A stretch of 64,000 bases of DNA from Syncephalis fuscata (taxonomy: Eukaryota; Zoopagomycota; Zoopagomycetes; Zoopagales; Piptocephalidaceae). Position numbers and translations under genes: made by a program. The stretch is taken from positions 496,001 through 560,000 of the forward strand of contig JAHLTZ010000009.1 of the NCBI GenBank assembly GCA_025786725.1, in the 5' to 3' direction. Of the stretch, positions 49,573-63,552 are shown piece by piece. Each line of letters starts with the position of its first letter. Position 1 is the stretch's first letter. The notes beneath the pieces are model-generated. The model was not told where the DNA came from, searched no databases, and worked only from the letters and a program-made list of their open reading frames with translations.

Positions 49573-50750
49573 TTAGTTACGTGGTGGTGACCACATTTTC
49601 CATCCATCACTTTCCAAATAGCTAGTCATTGATTTCTCACGTGTCTTTTTCGCAGCTAGTGTCATAGCATCGGCTAGTGTAGGAGCATGAACTTGAGCAA
49701 TTTCATAGCCACCTATAACCGCCTTACATTGTATACCTTGTGGTATATCTCGATAGTAGAACTGAACACCTTTATCATCATAAGTGGATGTAGATGATCC
49801 CGATGTGGATGGTACAGAAGGTGGACTGGTAGGTATAGCTGCACTATGATCGGCTATTACTTGTGGACTATTCATCACTAATGAATCAAGCGAATTAAAT
49901 GGTTGGGCAATTGGTGATGCCGTATCGGACTGCTCCAAATTAGAACGTAGCAATCGTAGACCAGCAATAAAATCACTTGGTGTTTTGGCCATGCTCGTTA
50001 CTTGGGCATCGGTCATGGGTATACGACCACATCGACATTTAACTCGTTGTAATAGGCCCATAGTAGCTGTACGGGCTATTTCTTCACGCGCCGCTCGTTT
50101 ATTCGAATAGTGGTTAAATGAGTTGTATACGAATTCACCTTGATGGCCTAGTATAAGTTTGGCATAAAATCTTGGCTCATGAGCACGACTGCTGCGCGAT
50201 TCTGCATTATGGCATTTAATCTGAGCAGGTGGCCATGAAAAGACTATAGATAAATAGATAGATGGATAAATAAATAAATAAAATTATACCATCGATAGTA
50301 TATAGTATAGTATTATAGTTGGTTGGTTTTAGTGATATATAATAGGTTAGGTTGGTGTATTAACTTACAGTTGCATAGCATATTTAATGCTTGTAAATAA
50401 CTGCTACCTTTAGCAGTGCCTTGGCGTATGTTGGATTCGTGTAGTAAATCGGGGAGTGTAGTGCAATCGCATGGTTTAGCATCAGAATACTTATCGCTAA
50501 ACATTACTTTGCAGGCCAATGCTGCCGCTGCATCTTTGGCCGCTCGTTTAGACGGAAAAAAGCTAGGTGTGCTTTCGGTGTGTGGGTCCGCTGTCGTGTT
50601 GAATACGCCCAACTCGGGGACATAAACACTACAGCTAAAGCATTGTGGCAGCTTGATTATATAGGGCAAATGATGTTCTTCGAACGTGTATTCAGGCGTA
50701 GGCCAATGGCGTGCCTGACAATATTCTTGTAGTTGCGACACAGGATGCAT
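49573..50750 (-). CDS. Double-stranded RNA-binding domain protein
   Basis: A protein of about 350 residues in two exons, with no catalytic domain visible. Exon 1 (from 50750) begins MHPVSQLQEYCQARHWPTPEY and contains a first dsRBD: helix 1 LQEYCQ, strands FSCSVYVPELG, and helix 2 PSKRAAKDAAAALACKVMF. The intron (donor near 50367, acceptor near 50247) splits the start of a second, weaker dsRBD-like unit: SYLQALNMLCN, then FYAKLILGHQGEFVYN and SNKRAAREEIARTATMGLL. A Ser/Pro-rich linker follows, then a C-terminal section with FYYRDIPQGIQCKAVIGGYE and ADAMTLAAKKTREKSM that could be a third degenerate fold of this type. Possible roles are dsRNA sensing, RNA interference or ribosome work. It is convergent with VPS10 (115 bp). 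Confidence 0.7.
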
Positions 50751-53700
50751 ATAAATGAGACGACCAACAGCAGTTGTAAAAAAAATGAATGAATAGTAAC
50801 TAGTAACTAAAATGTATTGCTATTGTTCTATAAATGGTAGCCATGTTGTCATTTAAACATTGGTTGTCTATTATTCATACAACGCTTATTTCTAAGCCTC
50901 GCCATCACTACACTGGATAGCAGAGAGTTATGATAAAAAGAGTTTAATAATTTTTAAAAGAAAACAATAAATCGTGTACATGCAAATAACTTGCTTATTT
51001 TAAAAGCAATAAACATTTTAATATATAAATATGATTATTATAGCTTATTTGTAAATAATTATGCTAAAAGGTTATAAAGGTGGCAAGTAACTAAAAGTTT
51101 ATTATGTGACAATACTAGTCGTGTAAAGCAATTGACAATGGATATGTGCATGGCCATTTGTATGTCATCGTCTTTGTTCATAAAATAGATCTCAAGTTCA
51201 ATAAGCTGCTGTGTTACTTTTATGAATTGTAGTAAAAAACTATATTTAGAGTGTAGACTGGTAGGATGTATAGTCAAATAATGTTCAAACAATGATTAGT
51301 TACGAACATTGAAATTGGTTACAGTATTAAGAAGTGGGAAAGCAGTTGGTGGAAAGATACATGTATCCAGTTACTGTAATCATTGTGTTGATCATTTGTA
51401 TAATTTCGCAGTAATAGCCAACTTCTGTCATACTGTCAATATGATCGCTAAACAAGTTCACAAGGCCAGTACAACAGCCCGATCAATTATCGTCAAAAAT
51501 TCACAAACTATTGCCAACCTAACAACAAAATAACGCATAAAGCAAAAAATTCCCACCGTATATATATAAATATAATGCAACCTAGTCCAACAAGCACCTA
51601 CCACGTCAATAAAAGTGCCAGCACCGATAGGCGGAGTGGGAAATGATTGGCAGTAACGATGAGACTGAAATATAGCAGTACAAGGATGCGATATAGAAAG
51701 GATTTGCACCTAAGCTAGCCATCAGTCAATTACTGACATTGGCCAAGCAGTATCTATAGCCTGTGAATGCGTATACGCTAACAATACAGTCAAATACCGA
51801 TTAAAATAAAGAAAAGTCGGCACTATAGCTTGTTTATCTTTATCGTTATAAGTTTACCCACAATAGCTACACACCTAATTAATAAATGTAATAATAGGAT
51901 CGAATAAAAAGAGGAAACCTTTCTATAAAGACAAATTTAAGCATAAATTGTATGATTGATAGAATGATAAAGTAGTAGAATAGCAAATAATAATGAATAA
52001 AAAATATTTTTTAAAATACAAGTATAACTAAAGAACATATTAATTTAATACATTATAGAAAACAATGATTTGCATACTAAATAAAATAGATTCAACGCTT
52101 TATTTGCTCATTATATATAATGTTACTCTACGTATACTAATCATTAGAGTAATAGCTATTGTTAGTATTTACTTTATGTTTTATATTCTATTTTATTAAA
52201 TTAATAGTAACCAAACATTCCAATACTACTCTTTATACAATAAAATATCTTTCTATACAGCATTCTTTATTCTTGCTTGTTTGGTTGTTTCTACATTCTA
52301 GTCTGTCCAATTTGCTTCTTCCAAATAGGTCGGCTAATGGACCCTGCCAACATTGCCATACTTGTCATGAGCGGATTTCTTGCTGGTCAGCTGGTTGTTT
52401 CATCCTATGCAATGGCCTATTTTTGTTGCAATAAAACCGCGCACTACCAATAAGCATCGACTAGTTTATGGCTCAAAGTGATAACAGCATCTATACATGC
52501 ACGAGCAATGTAAGTGATTTGCTACATGTCATCATTAGGGGGGATAATACCGGTATTTTGAAACGTTTGATCTTTCGACTGATGCACTCCTATCGATAAG
52601 CTTTATGCTTGCTATCAGAATACACGCTATCATTCTTTTCTCGTCTTTATTATCAGCAAATGAATCAGCAACGTTTGTCCGGAAGTCGTGCCGAACCAAT
52701 ATCGTGTGTCATTAGAATCACTATAGATAATGCTAAACAATCGGAGATACGACCGATTGACAAAAAGTATGAATAATCATTTTCTATATTGTTTTCTAGA
52801 ACGATATTCTAATAAACTTTGTTGGTTATGATCGTTATCGGCGATCAATCTAACAGGTTCCCCTTTGTTCAAAACAAGAACCCCGAAAATAAACGAAAAG
52901 AAAATAAGGAGTGCGGACTTTTTCGGCAATATCGCTATCCGTCGGAGTGGTGATGATCTGTTTTATTCCCTCACTCATCCAGTCATTCTTAATCTATTGA
53001 TAGCAAATAAGATTTTTTCTTTATTGTTGTGTTTGTTCTCTTCTATAGAGATTTGTAGTAAATCACTATCTTTGTTTATAGTACTTTACTGTCGTATTAA
53101 GATAGCATGGGTAATTCTTTATTAAAGCTTGAGAATCAACTAAACAACAACAACAACAACACACGTGCTTACCATCCTTTGTATTGTAGTTTGTCTACCT
53201 AGATACCATGCATCTCAACGCTTTGTATTGCCTTTTTCTACCATTCAAGGCCAATAACAATAATAGAACAGTGCGGATTAGTTGGGACATGGTCATTGAG
53301 TGATCGTAGCTGCTGATGATTTTCACGGGTAACATTGGATTCGACGCCATTAGTCACGTATTTGGCAGTGTAAAGGCATTGCTTTGCTGCCGTGCCCTTC
53401 AATTACCAATTTGGCAGCCTTTGTTTTTTAAATTCCGCCAAATAGTTACACACAAATGCTTCTCACGCATTTGGCTGATGCTTGGCAATTTGAAGAATGC
53501 AAGGATAGGAAAAGCGTAATTACTCAATCGCTTGATTGGCTGATTAGCAAGTCCGAATTAGCCAGCATGAGAATCAAAGCAAGTATGACACCGATAACTT
53601 GGCTGCCGTTCTATGATTATAAAAGAACGATCGAGCAAAGCACGGTTAGCATGTCCATTACCTACTTTTTCTTATTCACTTTCCTTTACTACTATTGTAG

Positions 53701-53927
53701 CAAGGCTGTGCCTTTATTTCTTGTTTTTATCTCTACTCTATTCTAGCGAAAATTAGCTATTTTTTATTGATTATATTCATTAATCACCCTGCTAATTCAA
53801 ACTATCTTCTCTACCGTCTACCAATTGTTCTTATCACTTTCTTGAATATACGCACTTGCGTCTAGTATAATACTAAACCACTATAAATTTCTTTTTTCCT
53901 TTGATTATTTTTAATTAAGCTACCAAC
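50751..53927. other. 3.2 kb without a supported gene
   Basis: Low-complexity AT-rich sequence alternates with more balanced stretches (51300-51800, 52300-53000, 53200-53700). Open frames such as 51309-51533 and 53316-53746 have no motif, overlap in different frames and lack splice support. A TATA-like TATAAAT at 53882-53888, 40 bp before the next ATG, probably serves the LPMO-like gene. Confidence 0.5.
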
Positions 53928-54692
53928 ATGCTTTTCTCATCCACTAGCGTTACTGCCTCCGCTCTGGTAGCACTCTCGGCCATCTCCAGCGTTGCCGCTC
54001 ACGGTTACATGTCCACCCCACCGGTGCGTGGCATCCAGAAGGAGTCCTACAGTGTTGACTCGCTTAAAGCACCCAACTGGGGTGGTGCTTTGTGCCGTGG
54101 TGAGCCAGCTGGCACAGTGACCACCGTTAGCAACACAGTGACCCTTGGCTTTACGATTACCGCTCCTCACGTTGGTTTGTGTCAAGTATTCATCCTTGAT
54201 GCCGATCTTACAAACTCGGTCAAGGTTGCCGAGAAGCTTGACTGTGCCGCTCCTGGCAAGGTTGGTCCGTGGACCATCACAATCCCTAGCAACATTACCG
54301 GTCGCAAGGTCATTCGTTGGTACTGGTCTGCTGCTCATGTCACCCCCAACGAGCCATACGAAAACTGTGCCGATGTTAACATTGGCGGTTCGTCCACTGG
54401 TAGCAACCCAGCCCCTGAAGCAACCTCTACCACCTCGACAACGACACCAGCGTCGACATCTACCTCGTCTGCAAGCGCTCCAACTAGTGGCTCGTCAACT
54501 GGCGCATATACACCAACGCCAGCTCCAGCTCCAGCACCATCATCCGGCAGCGGTTCTTGCCAACCAAACCAATATACCTGTAATGCTGATGGCCGACTTG
54601 GCCAGTGCAATTTTGGTAAATACGTCTGGATCAAGTGCGCCACTGGAACTACCTGCCGTAGCTCCGGCAACTACCATTACTGCGGCTACTAA
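53928..54692 (+). CDS. Secreted LPMO-like protein with C-terminal CBM19-like module
   Basis: 254 residues, intronless. The signal peptide (about residues 1-24) ends at AAH, so the mature protein would start with His (HGYMSTPPVRG), as the copper histidine brace of lytic polysaccharide monooxygenases requires. The second expected His lies in WYWSAAHVTPNEPYENCADV, with a Tyr in the following PYENC and paired Cys; the layout resembles AA10/AA11/AA16-type LPMOs, but I cannot assign a family. A Thr/Ser/Pro/Ala-rich linker (about residues 155-205) leads to a six-cysteine module with spacing C-6-C-8-C-9-C-5-C-8-C, including CNFGKYVWIKCATGTTC, CBM19-like, suggesting chitin binding. Likely role: oxidative cutting of chitin in the wall or substrate. 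Codon use is clearly more GC-rich than in surrounding genes, fitting strong expression. The same Cys module appears in the gene at 63553. Confidence 0.85.
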   Translation: MLFSSTSVTASALVALSAISSVAAHGYMSTPPVRGIQKESYSVDSLKAPNWGGALCRGEPAGTVTTVSNTVTLGFTITAPHVGLCQVFILDADLTNSVKVAEKLDCAAPGKVGPWTITIPSNITGRKVIRWYWSAAHVTPNEPYENCADVNIGGSSTGSNPAPEATSTTSTTTPASTSTSSASAPTSGSSTGAYTPTPAPAPAPSSGSGSCQPNQYTCNADGRLGQCNFGKYVWIKCATGTTCRSSGNYHYCGY

Positions 54693-55373
54693 TGTGGCGT
54701 AGATGTTTGTGTGTGAAGTACCATTAGTCCTATTAGTGTGTATTGTACGACCAATAATTATAATACATACGGAATAGTAATAGTAATGTGATGATGCTTT
54801 TCTTATCTGTTCTCCGATAAAGTGATTTGCCGGTCCTTTTACTTTACCGTAATAAACATGGTTGAAAAGCGGCTCTCGTTATTATTACAACTAATAAACA
54901 ATTAAAACAATCAATTATTATTGTGCATGTGTATTTATTAATATTATTCCGTGTTATTTGTTTAAGCAACAGCACGTCACAGTAAATCGTTTTAAAATGG
55001 AATAACAATGCCACTGCTTTTAAATTGACTATCGCCATATTATTAGAGTGAACAAGCGTATATTGTTACATTAATCAACCAATATAACTATCTAATCATC
55101 AGTGTATCCACAAAACAATAAAACACGTATTTTGTTTTCCCTCTCTTGTATTTCATCCGTATAACATATATTTGATATTAATTATTAATAATCAAATTAA
55201 TCTTTAGTAATTTATTTATATTTTATTTATTATATATATACAGACAATTATATCGACCAATCAAACAAATATTGAAATATAGATGAAGATGATCAGAGAT
55301 ATAGATTTATTTGCATTATATTTGTGTTCTCATCGGTTTATCTTTCTTTCAGCCCCCATTTTATCTATTTACT
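54693..55373. other. Intergenic spacer before LYS12
   Basis: AT-rich, with no gene seen. A TA microsatellite lies near 55230-55240. Confidence 0.6.
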
Positions 55374-56944
<1,571 letters not shown>

Positions 56945-56980
56945 TCCACAAATATACATCATACTAATGGTGAAAGTGGT

Positions 56981-58440
56981 TACAAATAGCTAAATAAAAA
57001 ACAATTGAATATACTTACTGGAGTTAACCAGGATGAGCGCAAAAGAGTTATATCCGTTGCATTATTAAAAAGAAACTAATGATTGGTTGTCTTTACGTCG
57101 AAATTCAATTGGGCTTTATCATTGTTTGTTGCCTTGTGTATAAAAATGAGTAGCACAGACAGTTACTATTAGACTCAATATTAGTCAAATAGAATAATGA
57201 CTAAATATGTTGATTATACAACATTAAGCTAAATAGATTGGCTATTATTATGGCAATTGTATGTTTGAAAATACAAAACTACTAAATTTATAAGTAACAG
57301 TGTCAAATTGCTTAATCAAATCTAAATGCTGTTCGATTAGACAATCATTGTATCGAGTATGGTAATACAAATTTAATTTATTTGTATATTGTAACGCTAT
57401 TGCAAATCATTAACTCATACGTTGAGTCTATGATAGTAGCTGATAGGCGACAAAATACAACACGCTTAGCAATGTACGCGATATTGTTAGCCTTGATCGC
57501 ATAGCCATTTCCAAAGGCAATGTCGATTTTAATATGCCTTTTGTAATCAATCAATAGGTATTAGTAGGCAACTGTAGATGTAGAATTAAATTCCGTTACC
57601 ATAGTGGCTCGAGTAATACCGGTTATATATTATTAAGGTATGCATGGATGGTACTGGCATAGCACGCTGCTCAAAATCAGATATGGATTTGATAAATGGC
57701 AGATTACTGCTGAATAATTATCCTACTGCCAATAATTACATGGATCGCAGCCATCATTGAATGTATAGCTGTATTCATATCCAGTTTAATTAATACTAAT
57801 GGCTTTACATTGCTGGCGTGCTTATTATCCGGTAATCTTGCCGTAACGTATTCAAAATTTAACATTCGACAAGGCCTTTGTTTCTACTCATGCATTACAG
57901 GCAGTTTTAATGCAATATGACTTGGGGCGGCATCATATACATACAGCTATCCACTTCCGTATTATCATTCCGTATGCAGCAAGTTCAGGATGCACAACAT
58001 GGCTATTACAGTAAACAATTGGTCCATTCATATTGTGGCAGAAACTTGATGGTCGTGGGTTGAGCCTGGTTTGCATATACTTTTCAATTGTTCAACCGGC
58101 GTTTTTATTTAATTCTCCACCACATTTATTATTTTATACTGTATTATTGATACTTATATTGATTATTTATAATGCCAACTATTGATTACAATAGTCAGCG
58201 ATACGCTGAATGGATCAATAGTCACATAGAACGATTGGGAGCTCGTCTACATCCACTTGGCGAAGTGCCCACATTTAATTTTTTTATGGAGGCATCGGGT
58301 GACATTGACGAGCAACGCCTTCAGTTGTATGGAGTACAAATTCAAATTTTTCTGTTTGTTGTAATGCTTTATATATTTGGTTGTAATCTCGTTATTGCCA
58401 GTAAAATGGTTGTATTACAGCCTCGTAACATGGTCTCGTG
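56981..58440 (+). repeat. Source copy of the 1.4 kb inverted duplication
   Basis: Runs from the LYS12 3' flank through the whole spacer into the first 270 bp of 7TM copy 10. The reverse complement is at 35270-36733. The 1.1 kb spacer between LYS12 and copy 10 has no gene that I can see. Its last 260 bp resemble the ATG-proximal part of other subfamily B promoters (CATATACATACAGCTAT), but the highly conserved block is absent. Confidence 0.85.
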
Positions 58441-59160
58441 GTGCTGTTTAATCCCTTCGACTTTCAGTATTATGGCTAGCTTGCTGGCACTATTTTTGTA
58501 TCTGGGATTTCCTATCAACTGTCGAATACTTTCATGGTTTAGCGGATTTAGCTTGTCATCCACGATGATTGGCAATAGCTTAATACTGCTTCAAAAAGCC
58601 TATCTGGTAATTCGTCGGCAAAATTGGATAATTTTTATCAGCATTCCGATTATAGCAGCACAGCTTGTTTATGGATTCATCGTAGTCTACTACCATTTTT
58701 TTACCATAGAAAAAAAAGTTGGCTGTATGGCCTACTATCCCAAGGTGTTCGTGTGGTATTGGTTTTCGATTAATGTACCAATCAATCTACTATTTTCAGC
58801 TATCTTCTGCCGCGTTGCTATAAATCAATATCGTTTATTTGGATCGGAAGCATGGAGGAAACTGGCAATAGATGGAATACAAACAATGTCCTCAGCTGCG
58901 CTATGTAGCATTATTTGCGGTTTTTTCATTATTACATTTACAGACGAAATTAATCCAGACATATTTTTTGTTGTAGATTGGTAAGTGGTATTATTTAATG
59001 GTCTACGTGTAGTTTATACGTAATTAGGGTGGTTGTTACAACAATGCTGATTAGACATAGCCAAAACATTGGCAAGAATATGAATTTTGCACATCATCCA
59101 AAAACTAGCCATATGATTCGTTTGTCCGAAATTGCTACTGCAAGATCTGTAGAATATTAA
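58172..59160 (+). CDS. 7TM family copy 10 (divergent third type), intact, unpaired
   Basis: A 313-residue predicted seven-helix protein. Exon 1 is 58172-58980, the intron 58981-59027 (GTAAGT; acceptor TTAG; no clear CTAAC), exon 2 59028-59160. N-terminus MPTIDYNSQRYAEWINSHIE, PLGEVPTFNFFMEASGDIDE. Many positions differ from subfamily B (for example ILSWFSGFSLSSTMIGNS in TM3 and WIIFISIPIIAAQLVYGF in TM4), but the landmarks WYWFSINVPIN, NQYRLFGSEAWRKLAIDGIQ and the tail HHPKTSHMIRLSEIATARS are kept. It is not head-to-head with another copy and has no highly conserved upstream block, so it may represent the older promoter state. Its N-terminus was donated to chimeric copy 8. Confidence 0.85.
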
Positions 59161-59748
59161 TAACCATGCAATTGTTATTTGTATTCTGAATACACTTTGA
59201 ACTTAATGATTTGACTGTGTAAATATTTTTTATAAATAAAATGCTTTGACATTAATTGTTGTAATAATATATGGCAAACCAATATTTACAGACATGATCA
59301 ATTTATTGCAAAGGCAAATATAACTATAGAATACATAATTGGTAAAATCATGGGAGCATTAATAAAAAACACTTCAACGGGCTATTATTAAAATTGCTAT
59401 TTTGCCTGGCAACTATAGGCCAAAGCGCGTGAAAGCACAACGATCAAAATTTTAAATAAATGGATAATAATAGCAGCACATTTTAAAATATGAAGCAATT
59501 GATAGTCAGTTTGACAAAAAATAAAATAACAGTTTTGTTTATTAAGCTTGATACTTTCATCTAAATCGTTCTTTACTATTGGCTTAAATAAAACAACTAT
59601 TTATCTAACATTAACTAGTAGCATCCTGTTAAATATATTTTGTAAATAAAAATTGCATTATTTCATTAAAAATTTAAGCTACTTTAATTGTCTATATACA
59701 ACGTCATTTATAATAATTTATATAGATGTAATATATCAACGCAACTTA
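59161..59748. other. Spacer between 7TM copies 10 and 11
   Basis: AT-rich, no gene. 59600-59680 is a diverged form of the subfamily A 3' flank (compare 8835-8925). Confidence 0.6.
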
Positions 59749-60721
59749 TTATTTTGCAGTGGCAATTTGCGATATATGAAGTATATGATCAGTTTTAGGA
59801 CGATACGCAGAATGATTATTATTTCCTATTTTTTGACAGTGTCTAATCAATATGGTTGCGACAATCATCCTATAAATATATTAGGTATATGTATATAATT
59901 AATTACTGATCCTTACCAATCAGCGGGAAAAGTATATCAAGGTTAGCGTTGCCAATACGACTAACTATAGCAATACTGCAAATAATGTTGATTAATATAG
60001 CCAGGCACATTGACTGTATTCCATCTCGTGCTAGTTGTTTCCACGCATCAGATCCAAATAGGTGATATTGATTTAAAGCAATGTGGCAGAAGATGGCAGA
60101 AAAAAATAAATTACTTGGTGTATGCACTCCGATCTAGTACCAAAGCAGAATGGGTGGATAGTAGATAACGCAGCCAAGTTTGGCCTCCAAAGTAGAAAAA
60201 GAGTAGTATATCAAAATAAAAGCATAGCCTATTTGAGGCAATATAAAAAAATGCCTATATAAGTAATCCACTTTTTTTGATAAAGAACCAAATGAACTTT
60301 TAAAAGAAGAATTGAGCTATTAAAAATTGCTCCTAACGAAATAAAGAATCCAGACGACCATAACAGCATTCTGCAATTAAGGCCATAGCCCATCAACATA
60401 AATATGATTTTGCGCTAGACATACTGCCATTAATAGCGAGTAGTAAACAGCACCACGAAAACTTGCTATGTGGTCGCGATATGGTCATTTTGGTAGTTAC
60501 AATAATATTGTGTGCAAAAACACAAACATTAAAACAGAAAATGCAATTTGAATTTGAATGCCCGTTAAACGAAGACGCTGCTCGTCAGTATGACCTGTAG
60601 CTTTCATCAAGAAATCAGGCACGCTTATTTCACCAAGTGGATTGAGCGGAACATTCCATTGCTTTGTAGCATTGTGTCTCCATTCGATTTGTTTTGCATC
60701 GTTATAATCAATGAACGGCAT
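59749..60721 (-). pseudogene. 7TM family copy 11 (subfamily A), frameshifted
   Basis: Start MPFIDYNDAKQIEWRHN at 60721. The frame is lost near 60520 (CACAAACATTAAAAC, where the intact copy has one base more), near 60400 (TM2 to TM3) and again near 60250 (A-run change). A stop replaces the TM5 tryptophan codon near 60133 (WYWIGV has become an in-frame TAG). The terminal intron and exon 2 are degraded in part but still end with GCAAAATAA at 59749-59757. It is the most damaged A copy and pairs head-to-head with intact copy 12. Confidence 0.8.
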
Positions 60722-61350
60722 TTTTGGTTTTGTAAAAATAACAGCAATGCGTATAAATAACTAGATAATAAAGATATTGTCGCATCAATTTGAATGTTTT
60801 GCAATAAGATGGTCGAGTAAAGGCTATTACCAGTTTTACTTCTCATGCATGCTAACTGATGTGGATACACGGGGTGTTTTGACATGCATATAAACAACAT
60901 CAGCTGCTGTGTTACGCGCCATACAAGGTTGGTAACAATCACAAGTTGAATAATGGTAGTAATAGATAGGTACTAAACTTGAAAATAATACTGTATTATA
61001 ACAACACAAAAGCGTCAACGTCAACAACAAATTTATAAAATTACTAAATGCTTGTAAGATTTTGTATTTAACAACGTACAGCAGCGAATATCCGGTCAGA
61101 CCATGCAGCTTGAGCCATGTTATGCATTGTGCCGTTTTAGTAGTTTTAGGCTGGTAGCTAAAACAGCTCGCCTGAGTTTTTGGTCAGTGATACGTGATTT
61201 TTATTTGACACCATGTATGTCTACAATTGACTTGTCTTGAAAACCTACAGACAGAATTACGTATTGCTATTGTAGTACAGTTGCTTAGGTAGATTGTTAA
61301 AATCGATTAAATGAATACTATTGTGCATATTCTAATTTTATTCTACAGTA

Positions 61351-61783
61351 TTAATATAAAGCAAAAATAAAGCTCAATGCCTGCTATGCTAAAGACGTTG
61401 TCTATTGACTAGAATGTGTGCTAATTGTGACTATTTCGCAACAGCATCAGTTACTCAATACGATTGTCATAATTGATATGCTTTGTCTAGCCTTTCATAC
61501 TAGTCACACTGGCTTTTTATCTTAAAAACTGGCCATTCACTTTAGTGGAACTGACCTTTTTTGTGGTATTTATAGCCATCCGATAACCAACATCCATATA
61601 GCACAGAATGACTAATTAACTGCGTAGTTATATTATGATTTAATCAAAAACTAATGGTTTTACATGGTCAGTTTTAGTAGCCACAAATGCCATTGCAACT
61701 TAGTATAATTCAGCGATCCGTTGAGGCCTTTGCTTTTAGTGGTGCGCAGCTGGCTATTCTTCTGTCATGTGGCTCGTGAACGG
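61351..61783 (+). promoter_or_regulatory. Highly conserved non-coding block, unit 5
   Basis: The same block as at 10613. The sequence between this block and the ATG (61790-62020) has small deletions relative to other units (for example AAATATAACAGG for AAGATGCATAACAGG), in contrast with the intact block. Confidence 0.7.
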
Positions 61784-62023
61784 ATATTATATACATACAG
61801 CTATTCACTTCAGTATTATCATGGCATAGGCGACAATTTCAAATATAACAGGTTTATGCCAATAGATAATTGAATTGTCCATATTATAGCCAACACTTGA
61901 TGACCACAAGGCGTACTTCTAGCTGTATCCACACTTTTTAATACTCAGCCAAAGTTTTTATCACACACACTACACATTTATTATTGTATATTGTATTATT
62001 GATATCTATAATATTCATACATA

Positions 62024-63012
62024 ATGCCGGCTATTGATTATAACAGCCATGAATATGCTGAATGGATTAACAGTGATATAAAACAATGGGGAATTCGCCT
62101 TCATCCACTTGGTGAAATGCGTATATATGATTTTTTTATGGAAGCTTCTGGCGATATTGATAAACAGCGCTTTCGATTATTTGGTATACAAACTCAAATT
62201 ATAATGACTGTTATAGCATCTTTTATATTTGCACACAATCTTGTTATTGCCAGCAAAATGGTGATATCACGACCTCATAGCATAATATTCTGGTGCTGTT
62301 TTATTCCTTCTGTTTTGGGCATTATAAATAGTTTAATAAGTATATTTATGTTATTGAATTTCTTTGGTAATTGCCGAATTATGGTATGGATTATTTTATT
62401 TAATATATCATTTACAATGATTAGCAACAGTTTAATATTGCTTCAAAAGGCCTATCTAGTGCTTTGTCGCCAAAGATGGATACTTTATATCAGTACTCCC
62501 TTTATAATGGCACAGCTCTTCTTTGCCCCTATTATAATCTATTATAGTTTTAGTACTTTAGAAGAAAAAGTTGGTTGTATAGATTACTACCCTCAGCCTA
62601 TTCTTTGGTATTGGTTTCTAATTAATGTGCCAATCAATATACTATTCTCATATATTTTCTGCCACATTGCTTTAAAGCAGTATCGCTTATTTGGATCGGA
62701 TGCATGGAAGAAATTGGCACGCGATGGAATACAAGCAATGACATTGGCCACTTTATGCAATACCCTCTCTTCAATATTTTCTATCATGCCTATAAGCAAA
62801 GCCTATTCTGACGACTTCTTCATCATAGCTTGGTAAGTAATGATAGGCAACTGTTTATATAAAACTAACATAAAAACAGGGTGTTTGTTACAACAATATT
62901 AGTTCATTATTGTCAAAATACAGGCAAAAGTGCTGATTCTGCACATCGTCCAAAAACCGATTATATGCTTCATTTATCTCAAATTGCCACTGCAAAATCA
63001 ATAGCCTGTTAA
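62024..63012 (+). CDS. 7TM family copy 12 (subfamily B), intact
   Basis: A 313-residue predicted seven-helix protein. Exon 1 is 62024-62832, the intron 62833-62879 (GTAAGT, ACTAAC, CAG), exon 2 62880-63012. Almost identical to copy 9 including exon 2 (WVFVTTILVHYC, HRPKTDYMLHLSQIATAKS), and the 3' flank stays near-identical for some 70 bases beyond the stop before diverging. Unlike copy 9 it has the canonical donor. The close similarity over 24 kb distance, with both the copy and its upstream block shared, points to recent duplication or gene conversion. Confidence 0.85.
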
Positions 63013-63552
63013 TAAATATGCGTATTGGCATTCATGTTATGATTAAACTTTTAAATCAACAATTTAACTATATAAAACTTTTTATAAATAAAATATATTC
63101 GCTTTTGATTTGTTGTAATTATGTTGTCGTAAATTCAAAGGTGAGTGTATTTTAAATTGCTTGGCATAAATATATTAAAATGCTGGCGTAGCACACGCTC
63201 ACTACAAATACATACATAATTTGCCCATATTATAATAAATTATTAAGTTCTGTTCTATTTTATTAATTAGTTAGTTGTCTCATCCATGATAACGCTAAAT
63301 AAAACTATCATTGTAATAAATATTGGCAATTTTTTATTTTTAAGCGTTATAACTCACTAGAATTTAGTATGCTTTATAAGATCAAATACTGGATAGCATT
63401 TCATTGCAGTCAACCTTTTACTTGTTATGCTAATTAAATATTCTGTTTCTTAGATTTAACTGACAACACTATATGTATGCAAAACTATTTACGCATTAAA
63501 TAAAAAGCGTAATTTATTTGATAATAGTCTATCTTTATTTGATCTTAATGTG
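63013..63552. other. AT-rich spacer
   Basis: Nothing supported beyond the 3' flank of copy 12 (to about 63085) and AT-rich DNA downstream of the small secreted protein gene. Confidence 0.55.

Noticed and set aside
53316-53746. Possible decayed gene upstream of the LPMO-like gene
   Set aside because: Two short frames in different phases, no motif, no plausible splice joining them.
54145-54702. A 185-residue frame inside the LPMO-like gene
   Set aside because: It is a +1 shadow of the Thr/Ser/Pro/Ala-rich linker and has no ATG at its start.
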